DNA of 64,000 nucleotides from Seriola aureovittata (GCF_021018895.1 NC_079386.1:682001-746000), one strand, 5' to 3'. Positions 46,101 to 55,419 are shown, counted from the first letter of the stretch. Numbers and translations are program-made. The notes: generated by a model from the sequence alone, not told the origin.

Positions 46101-48589
46101 TTGCTGTTACTGCCGCTACTATGACTATTATTAATATTGCTATCATTGCATTTTCTTGTTCTTTTCCTCTGTGCTCTCTCTTGCTCTCTCTCTCACTCTC
46201 TCTCTCCAACCCAATCAGTCGAGGCAGATGGCCCCGCCCACCCTGAGTCCGGTTCTCCTCGAGGTTTCTGCCTCTTAAAAGGAAGTCTTTCCTTGCCACT
46301 GTCGCTCTTGGTGGGAATTGTTGGGTCTCTGTAAATAAAAGGTCTAGACTTGCTTTATTTGGAAAGTGCCTTGAGATAACTTATGTTTTGAACTGCCGCT
46401 ATATAAATAAACATTGACTTATCTTCCTTCACAAGGAAAAAATTCTGCAAACACTGGATAACTGGAATTTAAAACTAAAGATTTTTTTGCCCACTAGAGG
46501 GCATCAAAACAAGCTGCTAGTTAGCTAGTTGCTAACTTTGTCTATTTTTGGTGTACAGAGAGGTTGTTGCCTGCTGGTGGGGTAAAGACTGGAGTTGTAC
46601 GACCAACACAACAAGCTAGACTAAAGTGCTCTCTAGGCTCAGGGCAGCTCAATCTCTACAAGAGACACCTTTAAATTACTTGATCCATTATTAATATAAA
46701 ATATTGATTAGTGCAGCTTCAATTGGAAGAAGCAGTTACAGAAAAATGATAAAGAGCATTTAATGAGGGATTGTCTGTTTAAATCAGGACGATATTAGTA
46801 TTATAATAATTATAATTGGCCTTTAATAAAAATCTCAAAAACACAATTAAATAAAAAATATATATAAAATATCAATATAAAACATTATTTCTATCTAGAG
46901 TGTCTGTACTCACCTTCTCACTCCATGCCCACAATCCAATTCCAACTAAGGCCATGCCCAACAGCTGCAAACAAATCACAGTCATGTCATATTACAGTGA
47001 ATGTGTTGATGCATAATGACATGACATCAGTCTGTCAAACATTTCCTCTGAGGCCACTGTGGCTCTGTGATGTTCTCCTGGTTCCTGTCCCTGCCCCTCG
47101 CCTTTCTTATCTCATAGTGGCATTTATTTATGTCTCCATCCATCCATCCATCCATCCATCCATCCATCCATTATCTTTACCACTTATCCTTGTAAGGTCG
47201 CGGGGAGGCTGGAGCTAATCCCAGCTGACGTTGGATGAGGGCGGGGTACACTCTGGACAGGTCGCCAGTCTATCACAGGGCTGACATATAGTGACAAACA
47301 ACCACTTGCACCCACATTCACATCTATGGACACTTTAAGGTCGCCAATTAACCTAATTTACATGTCCTTGGACTGTGGGACCCACACAGGCACCAAGCCC
47401 AGGGTTCGAACCCAGAACCTTCCTGCTGTGAGGCGACACTGGACCACCATGCCGCCCTTATTTATAATAATTAATTTTGGAATTATTTACTATAATACTA
47501 TAGATTAGAACTATTATTACTGACTTATGTACCACAATTTTTTTTTTAATATATGGTTTATGTTAGAGTTGGAATTCTAAGATTGTCATCTTAGCTGTAT
47601 AGTTATAATAGCTGTAATCCCTAAATCATATTTCATGCCTGCATAAAAAGAAACATATCTTATACTGTATGTCAAAATCTAATTTCTTGTACTGTATATT
47701 TTTCATAGTGTATTGAGTGTATCGGATTTGAAATGTTAGTTTCAAGCATCTGAACCTTTTTGTATTATTATCACCATGCTGGTGGTAAAAAATATTTCTT
47801 CGATGACACATGACCATCAGGGCTGCAACTAAAGATCATTTTCATCATCACTTCATCTAATGCTTCAGTCATAATAACATACGGTAACAAAATGTTCTCA
47901 GCTGTGTTTATTCCTTAGATTCTAAAGTTGACAGTTGTACATTGACAGTGAAGGAACTGGGAACGTGCATTTTTCACTAATTTCTGGCATTTAATAGTTA
48001 ATATCCTTCGATTAATCGATAATGAAAATAATTGACAGTCTTACACCATTACACGCACATGATTCTCAGTGCGTTGGCATGAATGACATCGCTTTTTTTA
48101 AACATATGACGTCATGTCTCCATATATTGTAAAGTTGAAGTTGAAATGTTTCAGCATTACCAGTATGAATGTGATATGAGTGTGTGAGTGGATGATATAA
48201 GCCTGCAGCCTGCAGCCGGACACTGAGGCGCTGAGCTGTCATTAGTTCACTACAAAAAGCCGATTAGTTCTCTCTGTTGTGGACCGAGCTCGAGCTGCTT
48301 CTGTCCCAACATTTCTGACTGCGTTCAGGCTGAGTGGAAGATTAATGACGGATTTCAGTCTGAATATGAACTTGACAGATAACGGACCCGGGATGAAATG
48401 TAATGACGACTCGGGCCTTCCTCCCTATTGGCCAGTGGACATGAAAATAACCGACGTGCACTGGATAGAGGCGCAGACGCGTACAATAAAAAAAAATAAA
48501 AGTCTTACCCAGAACAGGATATTGAATCCAAAAATGAAGTATTTGATGCAGCAGCTGACTTCGTGTCCTTTGTAATGATTCCCCGACAT
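40074..48589 (-). CDS. tspan5: tspan5: tetraspanin-5, complete, eight coding exons
   Basis: Tetraspanin-5 is a four-pass membrane protein of the TspanC8 group. These bind the metalloprotease ADAM10, guide its exit from the endoplasmic reticulum and its substrate choice, and so influence Notch signalling. Exons in coding order: 48589-48509, 46964-46914, 44662-44516, 44397-44227, 43276-43151, 42353-42306, 40356-40240, 40139-40074. Together they give 268 residues, equal to human TSPAN5. Membrane segments lie at about residues 17-40, 61-85, 93-115 and 233-255. The large loop has the CCG motif (153-155) and all eight cysteines of TspanC8 proteins: 153, 154, 170, 180, 186, 187, 200, 221. Potential N-glycosylation sites are Asn49, Asn169 and Asn232. 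All exons are phase 0 at both ends. Only the last intron departs from GT-AG. Confidence 0.97.
40140..40239 (-). other. tspan5: tspan5 intron 7, 100 bp, GC-AG type
   Basis: Exon 7 must end ..CTACTGCAG to join ATTTTTGGG in frame and keep the conserved ALLQIFGIC. The bases after CAG are GCCAGT, so the donor is GC, and the intron ends ATCCACAG. At 100 bp it is not a multiple of three. If kept, it would replace the tail by a different 44-residue end stopping at 40102. Confidence 0.85.
40240..40356 (-). CDS. tspan5: tspan5 coding exon 7
   Basis: Encodes residues 209-247: [20 protein letters not shown] and [19 protein letters not shown]. It holds the last loop cysteine (221) and the start of membrane segment 4. 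The acceptor is gttcatacag. 39 codons, phase 0. Confidence 0.96.
40575..42200 (+). mobile_element. L1/Tx1-type LINE fragment in tspan5 intron 6
   Basis: Broken pieces of a reverse transcriptase read in order. At 40577-40670: [20 protein letters not shown] then GRYSSHNVR. At about 40880-41110: [35 protein letters not shown] and [14 protein letters not shown]. Near 41540-41640 follows a C-terminal zinc-knuckle relic with [18 protein letters not shown]. Stops and frameshifts abound. The copy is antisense to tspan5. A foreign stretch at about 40740-40850 ('gagagagacaggaaagtcaa', 'ggggatgacatgcagtaaag') interrupts it. Confidence 0.8.
42306..42353 (-). CDS. tspan5: tspan5 coding exon 6
   Basis: Encodes residues 193-208, [16 protein letters not shown], carrying loop cysteine 200. 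The acceptor is ctgtctgtag and the donor is cca|gtaagt. 16 codons, phase 0. Confidence 0.96.
42354..43150. other. tspan5: tspan5 intron 5 with nested repeats
   Basis: Non-coding, 797 bp. A reverse-oriented relative of the 12730-13420 repeat covers about 42418-42510 and 42850-42960. It is split by an inserted element with ends tgtgtctcaattcagggg (42515) and ccttgacttgggacac (ends about 42846), a 16-18 bp imperfect inverted pair. A 'tagatatctatatctataga' patch lies inside the insert. Confidence 0.65.
43151..43276 (-). CDS. tspan5: tspan5 coding exon 5
   Basis: Encodes residues 151-192: [40 protein letters not shown] and PA. It carries the CCG motif, the N-glycosylation sequon NCT and the PFSC motif, six of the eight loop cysteines. 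The acceptor is ctgacttcag and the donor is gcg|gtacga. 42 codons. Confidence 0.97.
43368..43833 (+). mobile_element. TTAA-type element, third copy, in tspan5 intron 4
   Basis: Matches the 36112-36540 copy from 'tctaaaggtctctgtccatg' through 'ctgagtgtttacctgaaa' to 'atggatcaacacggagtttt'. It shares the internal deletion and keeps the 'agccaatcagaagagagg' hairpin. Its termini are decayed. Confidence 0.75.
44227..44397 (-). CDS. tspan5: tspan5 coding exon 4
   Basis: Encodes residues 94-150: [40 protein letters not shown] and [17 protein letters not shown]. This is membrane segment 3 and the first helices of the large loop. The acceptor is tatgttttag and the donor is tat|gtgagt. 57 codons. Confidence 0.97.
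44516..44662 (-). CDS. tspan5: tspan5 coding exon 3
   Basis: Encodes residues 45-93: [40 protein letters not shown] and RENTFLLKF. It covers the small loop with sequon NIS, membrane segment 2 and the GCIGALREN signature of tetraspanins. The acceptor is cctcgctccag and the donor is ttt|gtatgt. 49 codons. Confidence 0.97.
44950..46420 (+). mobile_element. L2-type LINE 3' part in tspan5 intron 2
   Basis: The largest intact piece, 45402-45674, reads [20 protein letters not shown], then [20 protein letters not shown] and [15 protein letters not shown]. This is the classic C-terminus of L2/Maui LINE ORF2. Upstream bits ([17 protein letters not shown], near 45080) are frameshifted. The 3' tail 'aaagtgccttgagataactt' and 'gctatataaataaacattga' is typical of fish L2. 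Dead and 5' truncated; antisense to tspan5. Confidence 0.85.
46421..46913. other. tspan5: tspan5 intron 2, remainder
   Basis: AT-rich non-coding sequence between the L2 LINE tail and exon 2. No feature recognised. Confidence 0.55.
46914..46964 (-). CDS. tspan5: tspan5 coding exon 2
   Basis: Encodes residues 28-44, [17 protein letters not shown], the second half of membrane segment 1. The acceptor is gtttgcag and the donor is aag|gtgagt. 17 codons, phase 0. It was below the size of most open-frame screens and is placed by homology and splice sites. Confidence 0.95.
47137..47459 (-). mobile_element. RTE-type LINE 3' tail with (GGAT)n
   Basis: The 'catccatccatccatccatc' run is followed by 'ggtcgcggggaggctggagc', 'gacaggtcgccagtctatca' and 'cttggactgtgggacccaca'. 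It closes with 'gtgaggcgacactggaccac'. This is the well-known 3' untranslated region and microsatellite tail of fish RTE/Rex3-like LINEs, here on the minus strand. Lies in tspan5 intron 1. A related copy is at 53923-54200. Confidence 0.75.
47818..48035 (+). mobile_element. Truncated hAT-like miniature element
   Basis: The left end 'cagggctgcaactaaagatc' followed by 'attttcatcatc' and the inner right end 'tcgattaatcgataatgaaa' belong to the common fish 'agggctgcaactaacgatta' family. The outermost right end is missing. A related fragment is at about 18060-18185. Confidence 0.6.
48509..48589 (-). CDS. tspan5: tspan5 coding exon 1 with start codon
   Basis: Encodes residues 1-27: [20 protein letters not shown] and GFNILFW, the cytosolic N-terminus and the first half of membrane segment 1. 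The start matches the vertebrate MSGKHYKGPEVSCC. The donor is tgg|gtaaga. The two juxtamembrane cysteines are likely palmitoylation sites, as known for tetraspanins. Confidence 0.97.
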
Positions 48590-48880
48590 GTTTCGGCATC
48601 ATAAGCGCAGCGTCTCTGGTCGGAAGAACGGCCTGCTTCACAGGCTTTGTGTGCGGGATGGAACAGGTTCAGCGCTCCGGGGAAGCATCTCACTTTGTCT
48701 TCAAACGTTCACACGGCCGCATCACATCCACCCGGGCGCCATGATGAGAGGAGATCGGGACACGCTCGCGCACCCGGCGGGAAAATGATCAAAGGACGTT
48801 AACGCGACAAACTGCGGTATAAAATATTGTCCTCCGCTTTCTGGGAGAATTGCGCCTACAGGAAGGCGGAGCTGTTACTG
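48590..48880 (-). promoter_or_regulatory. tspan5: CpG-rich tspan5 5' UTR and probable promoter
   Basis: This stretch upstream of the tspan5 start is dense in CpG (cggcatcat, gcgcagcgtc, cacccgggcgcc, cgctcgcgcacccggcggg) in an otherwise CpG-poor window. That is the usual look of a vertebrate housekeeping-like promoter. No TATA box or start site can be fixed from sequence alone. Confidence 0.55.
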
Positions 48881-50595
48881 CGGTTGGTCGTCAATCATTG
48901 GCTGCAAAAAGACTTGAAGGACTGAGACTGTGACCAATCAGATCAGAGGAAGAATGGTACACTTCCTGTGTCTTAGATGATGTTGATATCGAGTTAATAA
49001 TATGATAGCCTACTACTTAATAATAATAATAATAATAATAATAACTTATAGAAAAATATAGAAAATATATTTTTATGATTATTTATTATTTTACGAGACT
49101 ACTACTACTACTACTACTAATACTTCTACTAATAACTGTTATTATTATATAATAAGTATATTATTATTATTATTATTATTATATTATTATTAGTAGTAGT
49201 AATGACCCTGAATTACCTGCAGATGCGACTGTGAATGTGTCTATCAATATATGTGTGTGTTGTAGCCTGTGAGATGTGTCAAGGCTATACTTCATCAGTC
49301 ACCCAGTGCAGGCCCTCCATCCTCAACAGGATCCAAATGTTAGACGGGATGAATGGAATAGTAATAACAAGAATATTAATAAAACTCACAATTATTTTAT
49401 CCACCAACATGTACATGAAGGTGTAAAAATACTCACACAAGCAGTAAGGTATTTTATACAGTACATCTCATGTTCTCCAACACATAGTTTTGGTTGTATT
49501 TGTTCAGGTTTTTAACAACTTAAGAAATAGTCCATATTGGAACAGTTCACATTCTGTTCTGTGGAACATCCAAAGTCACTACTGCTGGGAGAAATGTTGC
49601 GATTAAAAATGAAAAAGAAATAAGGAAGCAAAACTTCTTTCACCGCCATTGTGTTGGGTGGAGACAGATGTCTCAAAATCTGGACAAATAAAACCAGAAG
49701 TGTCTTTTGTAATTTTGGTAAACGACAATACTGAGATCTCTAAAACTCAGACTAAACAACAACAATAATAATGAATGTAATAATAATAATAATAATAACT
49801 TTTTTAATAATGATAATTTCTTATCATTTGGTCACTAACTTTTACTTTGAAAGTTTTCACAGGAAGCATGAGAACAATTCTCTCCTTCTTGATGACCACC
49901 TCTTAACACACTACATTTGTATCCTGACATTTTACAAATACAAAACTTTGCATTATGCAGCTGTTACCAATACTGATGTTACTGGTGTCATTTCTAATAA
50001 AGACACTGATAGAGTTTGATAGTTATTGTTATTAATCAATAACTGTTAGCTATATTAGTCGATTATGACACTGCTGTTACTTCAGTTTTATGTTGTGTGG
50101 TAGCTACTCACTGTGTCCACTAGAGAACAGCAAACTTTCATGATTGTAATGGCAAGCATCAACTCCACCAGTGTCAAGTCAGACCTTAAAGAATTAATAC
50201 TTCCAGTGGAATCTTTCAAAATAAGAGATGGTAACTAAAATTAAGTTAGGCAGTAGTTTTTTTTAAATGATATAGATCAAAATAATAATAGTGCATCTCT
50301 GACAGTGATACTGATGCTTGAAAAGGCCATTCATTAAAGAAAGTTGCCAGTGACATTTCTCAAGACCAAAAGTTAAAAAAAAGAAAAACAAATTTTGGAT
50401 TTGATTTTGTCAAGTGTCAATAACAAAATGTACAAACCGTCAACCTTACCATCATGATCTCTATTTTTCCCAAACTTTCTGCATAATATCCAACATATCA
50501 GAGGTGAATAACACTGAATTGATTAGATAGGTTGTAATAAAAATGCTGTATCAGCATCACTTGTCATTTCAACACTGTACAGTGGTCCCAGTGAG
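48881..50595. other. Intergenic, tspan5 to TGF-beta-like gene
   Basis: AT-rich, with trinucleotide arrays: (TAA)n at 49020-49043, (CTA)n at about 49101-49119 and (ATT)n at about 49161-49200. A second (TAA)n lies at 49779-49797. No exon of a TGF-beta mature domain (no cysteine-knot pattern in any minus frame) was found here. The frame at 49235-49426 (+) is unrecognised and not annotated. Confidence 0.6.
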
Positions 50596-51011
50596 TTAGG
50601 TGTGGAGAGGGTGTGTTTGGTAAAGCACCAGTAAGGGTTCACTCAGAGAGCCTCTGCTCAGACAGTATAGACTCTGTGTTAGGGCTTCATGAAGGACCAG
50701 ACTCCCACTCTCATCTGTGTAACGCAGCTGAAAGCCCACTACCTCCACAGGCTTCACAGCCAGAACAGCTGATACATCAAACACGTCATATCCAGACGAG
50801 GGTCGCTGGTCCAGGGTCAGTAGTCTCTCCTCCAGAGCTGGGCTTTCCTGCAGAGCTCCCCGTGAGGCAGTGACACTGTGCAGGGTGACAGTCACACTGA
50901 GTGGACGGGGGTGGAGGGTTTTTCTGAACAGAACCAGCTCTGCACCCAGCATGGAGGGGTTCAGACTGCTGACATTGAACCAGATCCAGCCTGGAGGAGC
51001 TTCATCTGGAC
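50596..51011 (-). CDS. TGF-beta-like gene exon 2 (C-terminal half of prodomain, stop)
   Basis: Begins after the acceptor tgactcacccag and reads GPDEAPPGWIWFNVSSLNPS, then AELVLFRKTLHPRPLSVTVT and onward to EPLLVLYQTHPLHT and TAA. The frame is open for 137 codons with GC-richer, coding-like composition. The tail has a single Cys (SLYCLSRG) and no basic cleavage motif. Confidence 0.8.
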
Positions 51012-52962
51012 CTGGGTGAGTCATATCATAAAGAGAAAAGGAAATGATCAGTTAATGGAGAAATTCATAAGTTTAGCCACGGCTACAGAGCCATTGTTAG
51101 CATTAACAGTCTCAAAGAAACGTTGTGAGTCCATTTACTCACCAACAGCTGACTCCAGAGGTGGAGAGTAATGCTCTTGTTTTTCCTTCACGTCTTTTTT
51201 TTTTTTTTTACTGAAGTTAGCATGCTAACCAGCTAGCTCCAACGTAGTGGGCCCGTCTCATAGGGCGTATTCTAACCTCCACTTTACAGCAAGACTGCCC
51301 TTATAAAGGATTCATATATGGTTTATTGTTGTTAAAACTTTATAAATTACAAACACAGTTTTCATACATTGATGCAGGCTCATTATTTGGAAAGATGAAG
51401 TTAATACTTACTGCTCATTAATCTTACTAATGAGTTACTACCAGTTAGAGCTGGTAATAAAGCGCCTTATAGTAACTGATTAGTAAATGGAGATGTGTTT
51501 TACACTTTACAATAACCAGCAAAAAGCATCTCCACTGTACAGAACAATCTGATCAACACCTGTGATTAGAATGATGTCAAGGTAAACAATCCTTAAAGGA
51601 TGAATCTGGTCATGTGATATGATCATTTGGTTTGCCATAATTTGATCTGCCAAATGGAACATTTTGACCATTAAGATGCTGACGGAGGTCAATTGCTAGT
51701 AACTTAACACATATGTGATGATGGAGAAAACAAAGAAAGCTCAGTAACTAACGAGATATGAGGCTTAACAGTACAGAGACATGTGGGCTCACTATTTGGC
51801 AAGCAACAGGTCACTGTTGCCCTTTTTATCTAAAGTGTTGTAAGAGCTTATAAATGATTTAGTGTGTTAACAAGTTGATTAATAAAATGGTTATAAACCA
51901 TTCATAAACCCTTTATAAGGGTCATCTTATTGTAAAGTGGTACCGATTGGTAAGTTACCAGCTGCTAATGCTAACGGTGGCTATGTAACAATGGCAAAAC
52001 TTAAAAATAGCTCATTTGAAGCTGATACACAATTAAAGATACATTCCACCACTTTAATAAGAAGCACAGCTCAGCCTGTAAAACAGTTGCAGTTACAGTG
52101 TAATACCTGCCAGGTCTCACAATATAACCCCAATGATGTCAAAGGTATTTCCAGTCAGTTAATGCTCAACTTATCTTAACTTTTAGGCAACTACTAATTC
52201 CAATTAAAGTTGCACTAGTCAATATTTTTTTTATATTAACAGTGGCTCAAAAGACAATGTGTAATGTAAAAAGGGGCCACTCATCCCTCGGCTCTACAGA
52301 GCTTTTTTAGTGTCTTTTAGCTTATTGTTTTGGTTTTACGCTCTGCTGCTAATTTACTGTATTGGTTCCAAAACAGCACATCTCATCACAACCCAGTTTC
52401 CAGTAGGTGCTTTCTCACAGACACCACTCTAAATGAATGCTAATATTGCTCTGTATGTTTGCTACCATGTTAGCAACATCAACTTTGTAAGGTGAAATCC
52501 CGGTAACAGGTTTTTCCACTGCCCCCAGAAAGCAAAATATCAATGATAGCAGCTTTAAAGTACCTTCACTATTTAATGCACCATCACCAGTATCTTGGAG
52601 TCAACCAGTGGATTCATCACTTTCTTTGTTTAGATAGATTTAATAGCATTAATAATAATAGTAATAAAGACCTTACCAACAACACTGCGAAAGCTCTGCA
52701 CTAGTGTTCCATCTGACCTGCCAAAGTCCTGAGCCTCTAGTGAGTCCAAACGCAGGTAGACCCTCCTCATGTAGGGATGTGGTTTGGCCTGATGGCTCGC
52801 AGACACTTTATTGATATGTAGCATTTCCAAAATAGCTTTGTTGAGCTCCTGGTCATCCTCTGCATCTCTGCGGTGATCCATCAGCAACAAGCCTGTGATG
52901 GAGCTCAGCAGGAGGAAGACCAGCATCACATCGAAAAACCCCACACAGACTCCTCGAACCAT
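50596..52962 (-). CDS. TGF-beta superfamily prodomain-only gene (ligand domain absent)
   Basis: Two exons, 52962-52677 and 51011-50596, joined in phase 1, give 233 residues. Residues 1-28 form a hydrophobic leader (VMLVFLLLSSITGLLLM), a signal peptide or anchor. The rest follows the BMP/GDF prodomain plan: LNKAILEMLHI and PHPYMRRVYLRLDSL (helix and straitjacket region), TLVQSFRSV, WIWFNVSSL, the hallmark MLGAELVLFRKTL, GYDVFDVSAVL, and a closing strand EPLLVLY. BMP-type proteins then have an RXXR furin site and a cysteine-knot ligand of about 110 residues. Here the frame stops after QTHPLHT. The subfamily is not clear; Admp- or BMP-like are possibilities. It may be a decayed ligand gene, or a stable prodomain-only product. 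Confidence 0.75.
51057..52019. mobile_element. Palindromic-family element, interrupted copy
   Basis: The left part (51057-51278) matches the family by 'acaatggc'-type stem, 'aaagaaacgttgtgagt', 'accaacagctgactcc' and 'agttagcatgctaaccagct'. The right part (51941-52019) carries 'taagttaccagctgctaatg' and 'caaaacttaaaaatagctca', the inverted end. Between them lies a separate element. Confidence 0.7.
51279..51940. mobile_element. Inverted-end element inserted in another repeat
   Basis: The left end CCACTTTACAGCAAGACTGC then CCTTATAAAGG is mirrored by the right end CCTTTATAAGG then GTCATCTTATTGTAAAGTGG. The 662-bp interior has AT-rich stems and 'gggctcactatttggcaagc'. A shorter relative (about 325 bp) is at 53566-53890. 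No coding frame. Confidence 0.8.
52204..52558. mobile_element. TTAA-flanked miniature element
   Basis: The left end ttaaagttgcactagtcaat and the right end atatcaatgatagcagcttt then aa are imperfect inverted termini with TTAA at both edges. The interior shares 'tgtcttttagcttattgttt' and 'aaatgaatgctaatattgct' with sequences at about 61255-61450 and 61890. No coding capacity. Confidence 0.65.
52677..52962 (-). CDS. TGF-beta-like gene exon 1 (leader and N-terminal prodomain)
   Basis: Starts MVRGVCVGFFDVMLVFLLLS and ends QSFRSVV plus one base of a split Gly codon. The donor is gttg|gtaagg. The ATG follows a CpG-bearing stretch (52963-53050) that could be 5' untranslated. The start is the first ATG giving a leader peptide. 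95 codons. Confidence 0.78.
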
Positions 52963-53565
52963 TCTGAGTTTATTTTAGTAGTAGTAGTAGTCTGATTCGG
53001 TCGTGTGTCTGTGCTGCTTGTCCTGTCAGAGCGCTGCTGAAGTTTCCATCTGGCACAGTAGTGTAACAGTCTGTACACTAATAGGTATGCAGGAACCACA
53101 GGGGCTGTCAGGACCTAGTGAAGCAGTCCACTCTGAAGCTGAGGAATGTTGCTTCCTTTTGACAAACACTCTACCATGGACTGTAATGAGCCTCAGTCCT
53201 GCACAGCTCTGAACGACGACCACAGGCTGATGCACTGACTGGAAACTCTCAGTCAAACAACAGTCATGAGCAACAACGGTGATTTGGACTGTAACTATGA
53301 CGACTGCAGCCTCATGTGTGATATATGTTATACTCATAGGGTAATACGTACAATGTTTTCATCATCATCAATAACTCTTAATTAAAAAAAAAAAAAAAAA
53401 GACATGGACAGGTTCTGGTAGGATGAAGTGTTGGTGCCGCTATTGGGAAAATAATGCTGTGAAAGTAATGTCACCATATTGAAAAAAAAATATTCGTCAT
53501 GATTTTATTTACAAGAAAACATTTTAATATTTTTTACAATCAAGTCTTTTCTTATTTCAAAAATA

Positions 53566-53890
53566 CCTATCCTTATAAAGGATTTATAAATGGTTTATAA
53601 TTTGGTTATTAATTTATTTACAATAAGACTCCCTGTTGCCAGTTCCAAATGTTTGTAACTGATAAATAAATGTAACTTAAGCAGCAGGTACAAATGCTGG
53701 ATGATGATGATGAAGAAAGTTCAGTAGGCTTAACAGTACATATACATATGGGCTCACTATTTGGCAAGCAACAGGTCACTATTGCCCTTTTAATCTTATG
53801 TGTTAAAACAGTGTATAAATGATTCATTCAAGCTGATTAATAAACTAGCTATAAACCATTCATAAATCCTTTATAAGGATAGTCTTGTGA
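53566..53890. mobile_element. Short relative of the 51279-51940 element
   Basis: The ends 'cctatccttataaaggattt' and 'aatcctttataaggatagtc' are inverted. The inner phrase 'gggctcactatttggcaagc' is shared with the longer copy. Non-coding. Confidence 0.75.
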
Positions 53891-53922
53891 AGAGGAACCC
53901 AAAAATCATATCTTTTAAAGAT

Positions 53923-54200
53923 GGGCGGCACGGATGTACAGTGGTTAGCACTGTCGCCTCACAGTGAGAAGGGCTTTCTGTGTCGAGTCTGCATGTTCTC
54001 CCTGGGTCTGCGTGGGTTCTCTCCGGGTTCTCCGGCTTCTTCCCACAGTCCAGAGATATGCACATTAGGATAATTGGCGAATGGTTGTTTGTTACTAAAT
54101 GTCAGCTGTGATAGACTGAAACCTGTCGAGGGTGTGCCCCGCCTGATGTCAGCCGGGATTGGCTCCACGCCCCCTGTGACCCTATAAGTGATATGGATAA
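53923..54200 (+). mobile_element. RTE-type LINE 3' tail fragment
   Basis: Reads 'gggcggcacggatgtacagt', 'ggttagcactgtcgcctcac', 'tctgcatgttctccctgggt' and 'gggattggctccacgccccc', the plus-strand version of the tail at 47137-47459. Truncated; no coding part. Confidence 0.7.
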
Positions 54201-55361
54201 TGCACATAAATCTGTCCTCATGATGTTTTAATTCAATGTATTGAACCTGTATCTTAGAAACCACTGCTCTAATTTGGCTGAACTGGAAGGGCTGATGCTT
54301 TCTGGCATTTAAAGAACATACAACCTGTCAAATGTTTGGATTTTAGCAACACAGCTCTTTACTGACCTCTATTGGCTCTGTACACAACTACAGGTTAAGC
54401 TGTGTTGAAATGACATTTGGAGGAATTAAAAAGGTTTCTCTTGTAAATTTTTTTCTTCCCTGTTATTTCAGTGTTTACTTATTCATTACGAATTGTACTG
54501 AATTTACCTATAAAACAAGTTAAGAGAAGAAGATTAATAAAAAAAAGCACCAAATAAAGTAATGTGGTGTTCTATAACAATATGCTGGTGTCATAAAGAA
54601 ATAAGCTGAAATGTTCTTTTTCTGGACAGAAGTTGATACTTACATGACGGGCACCAGGGTGGTATAATGCATGGCTCTTTGAAAAGTACTGTACCTCCAG
54701 GACAAATACAACACTGACTCACAAAGGAAAACAGCAGTAAATACAGACAGATGACAAACTAAAGGAACAACCTGAATCAATGAGTGGAGAAGTATAATGC
54801 ATGCAGATGCTTCCACACAGGTGCACTGGTACAGTGAAGCGGTTAACATCCCATCATGCTCTGTGGCAGGTATAAACTGACTGATCAGGCCCAGATGATT
54901 CAGATTCTGCATCAAGAGGAAAAGATCTAAGCGACTTTGAAAGATGTTCATTGTTGGGGGGAGGAGCTTTAGTCTGCTAAACTGACCAGCGTTCAACAGG
55001 AACAGAGACTAAAGTGACATCTGCATTTAGATCCATGTGAAAGACGTCAGTCAACAGTCATGAAAAGAGCATGTGATGACATGTTTTAGTGTGATATGTA
55101 AAAATGGAAGAGCAGCTCTTCCTCAGGTGACTTCAGGAAGTGATCAGACTGAGTCAGCAACAACAGCAGTCCACAGTTACATACAGAGGGATATTATAGT
55201 AGAGCTGCGGTGATAAAGCCTCATCACAACAATGAATCCACATTTGAGAGTTGTAAAACCAGAGGCACTGGTCCGCAGAGATGTGGAAAACATATGGTAA
55301 TGATAGGTGAGGTAGCTCCGTTTAACGAAGCTTGTCACTCGTTTTTCTCTCACTAGTAACC

Positions 55362-55419
55362 ATGAGGCCTGTGTACCGAGTACTGCAGTGGGCGAAGGCG
55401 AAACAGGATGCTACAGCTG
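55362..55419 (+). CDS. Unrecognised gene, first coding exon
   Basis: Encodes 19 codons plus one base, from ATG to a strong donor (gctg|gtaagg). A pyrimidine tract and AG (gtttttctctcactag) lie 5 bases before the ATG, so a non-coding exon may precede it. Confidence 0.55.

Larger units (their letters stand above)
51012..52676 (-). other. Intron of the TGF-beta-like gene, filled with nested elements
   Basis: The 1665-bp intron is mostly transposon. A palindromic-family copy spans 51057-51278 and 51941-52019, split by an inserted element at 51279-51940. A TTAA element lies at 52204-52558. The intron's own sequence is therefore only a few hundred bases. Confidence 0.75.
53051..55361. other. Intergenic between the TGF-beta-like gene and the 55.4-kb gene
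   Basis: Apart from the repeats at 53566-53890 and 53923-54200, and an A-run at 53384-53400, nothing is named here. A 118-codon minus-strand frame at 54640-54996 overlaps a strong donor-like site (cat|gtaagta near 54639-54645). It could mark an upstream non-coding exon of the TGF-beta-like gene, but there is no other support. Confidence 0.5.

Noticed and set aside
49235..49426. 63-codon plus frame with CEMCQGYTSSVTQC
   Set aside because: Considered as a piece of a cysteine-rich ligand, but it is on the wrong strand and lacks the knot spacing.
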